From: Lachnospiraceae bacterium
Lineage (GTDB): Bacteria > Bacillota > Clostridia > Lachnospirales > Lachnospiraceae
NCBI GenBank assembly: GCA_003535955.1
Contig: DPZM01000314.1
Span: 1 to 5,690, forward strand
Direction of reading: 5' to 3'
Length of the DNA stretch: 5,690 bases
In this document: in pieces, positions 5,184-5,690 of the stretch
Layout of the letters: each line of letters opens with the position of its first letter
Numbering within the stretch: the first letter of the stretch is position 1
The notes under the pieces: model-generated
Seen by the model: only the letters and a program-made list of their open reading frames with translations
What the model was told of the DNA's origin: nothing
The model's database searches: none
Program-made: the position numbers and the translations under genes

Positions 5184-5239
5184 GATCGTATGACGGCGAA
5201 CGGACTAATTAAAAAAAGGACTAAAGAAAGGAAAGATAC

Positions 5240-5690
5240 ATGGGAAAGAAAAGTCTTATAATCAACCCCGGTTCCACCTCCACCAAGATCGGTGTATTTG
5301 AGGATGAAACCCTTTTATTCGACGAGACCCTCCGTCATTCAACTGAGGAGATCGCCGGGTACGCATCAATAGTAGATCAGAAGGACTTCCGTAAGGATAT
5401 CATCATGAACTTCCTTAAGGAGAAGGACTTCGATATAAAGTCACTTGATTTTATCGTGGGACGCGGCGGAATGCTCAAGCCCATCCCCGGCGGTACATAC
5501 GAAACTACCGATGCCCTTGTTGAAGATCTTAAGGCAGGCGTATCAGGACAACATGCATCGAACCTTGGCGGCATACTGGCAAGAGAGATCGGTGATTCCA
5601 TCGGGGTTCCTTCATACATAGTTGACCCTGTCGTTGTAGACGAACTCATGCCTATCGCGAGGTATTCGGGAGTTCCCGAGCTTCCCAGGA
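5240..5690 (+). CDS. buk: Butyrate kinase, N-terminal 150 residues (cut by the window end)
   Basis: The enzyme transfers phosphate from butyryl-phosphate to ADP, giving butyrate and ATP in the cytoplasm. It belongs to the acetate/butyrate kinase (ASKHA) superfamily. The N-terminal phosphate-binding motif NPGSTSTK (residues 9-16), GRGG (74-77), KPIPGGTY (80-87), QHASNLGG (104-111) and DPVVVDEL (129-136) are typical of Buk rather than AckA. The family is usually about 355 residues, so roughly 205 lie beyond the window. The start is fixed by AAAGGA at 5227-5232, seven bases before the ATG. Its order after ptb is the classical arrangement, but the gap of 232 bases is unusually long. Confidence 0.95.
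   Translation, partial: MGKKSLIINPGSTSTKIGVFEDETLLFDETLRHSTEEIAGYASIVDQKDFRKDIIMNFLKEKDFDIKSLDFIVGRGGMLKPIPGGTYETTDALVEDLKAGVSGQHASNLGGILAREIGDSIGVPSYIVDPVVVDELMPIARYSGVPELPR

Noticed and set aside
5084..5185. 33-codon small ORF with GGAG six bases upstream, in the ptb-buk gap
   Set aside because: The spacing is good, but the start and end of the frame are the two arms of the 8-bp RNA stem, the peptide is a low-complexity Arg/Glu/Gly/Pro mix, and the ribosome binding site is partly inside a hairpin. A leader peptide is possible but not supported.

Overview
The window looks like part of the chromosome of a butyrate-forming, plant-fibre-degrading Firmicute, most likely of the Lachnospiraceae (Butyrivibrio or a relative). 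The reasons are a family-5 cellulase next to a ptb-buk (butyrate kinase route) locus, strong GGAG-type ribosome binding sites, and moderate GC genes set in AT-rich intergenic DNA. The genus is an inference; the gene families are read directly from the sequence. All genes lie on the plus strand.

Layout. 1-810 is the 3' part of a GH5 cellulase whose start lies outside the window. 807-905 is a long inverted pair of a 28-29 bp repeat that ends the cellulase gene and abuts the next ribosome binding site. 916-1764 and 1912-2745 encode the ATPase and membrane subunits of a zinc/manganese-type ABC importer (ZnuC/ZnuB-like); no binding protein is visible. 2746-3525 is 780 bases without a gene but rich in structure: a third copy of the repeat (2760-2800), a degenerate tandem array with a 63-64 bp period (about 2836-3211), a 136-bp palindromic element with perfect 13-bp ends (3280-3415), an intrinsic terminator (3450-3475) and a good promoter (3454-3482). 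3526-3927 is a small uncharacterised protein. 4084-5007 is phosphate butyryltransferase (ptb), and 5240 to the window end is the first 150 codons of butyrate kinase (buk).

How the genes work together. Ptb and Buk convert butyryl-CoA to butyryl-phosphate and then to butyrate plus ATP, the last steps of butyrate fermentation. The cellulase supplies sugar upstream of that metabolism, and the ABC importer brings in a divalent metal; neither is obviously co-regulated with ptb-buk.

The most unusual content is non-coding. The regularly spaced, alternately oriented repeat array at 2836-3211 and the neighbouring 136-bp palindrome are the best candidates for something undescribed. Second are the folded leader in front of ptb and the unusually long (232 bp), strongly self-complementary gap between ptb and buk.
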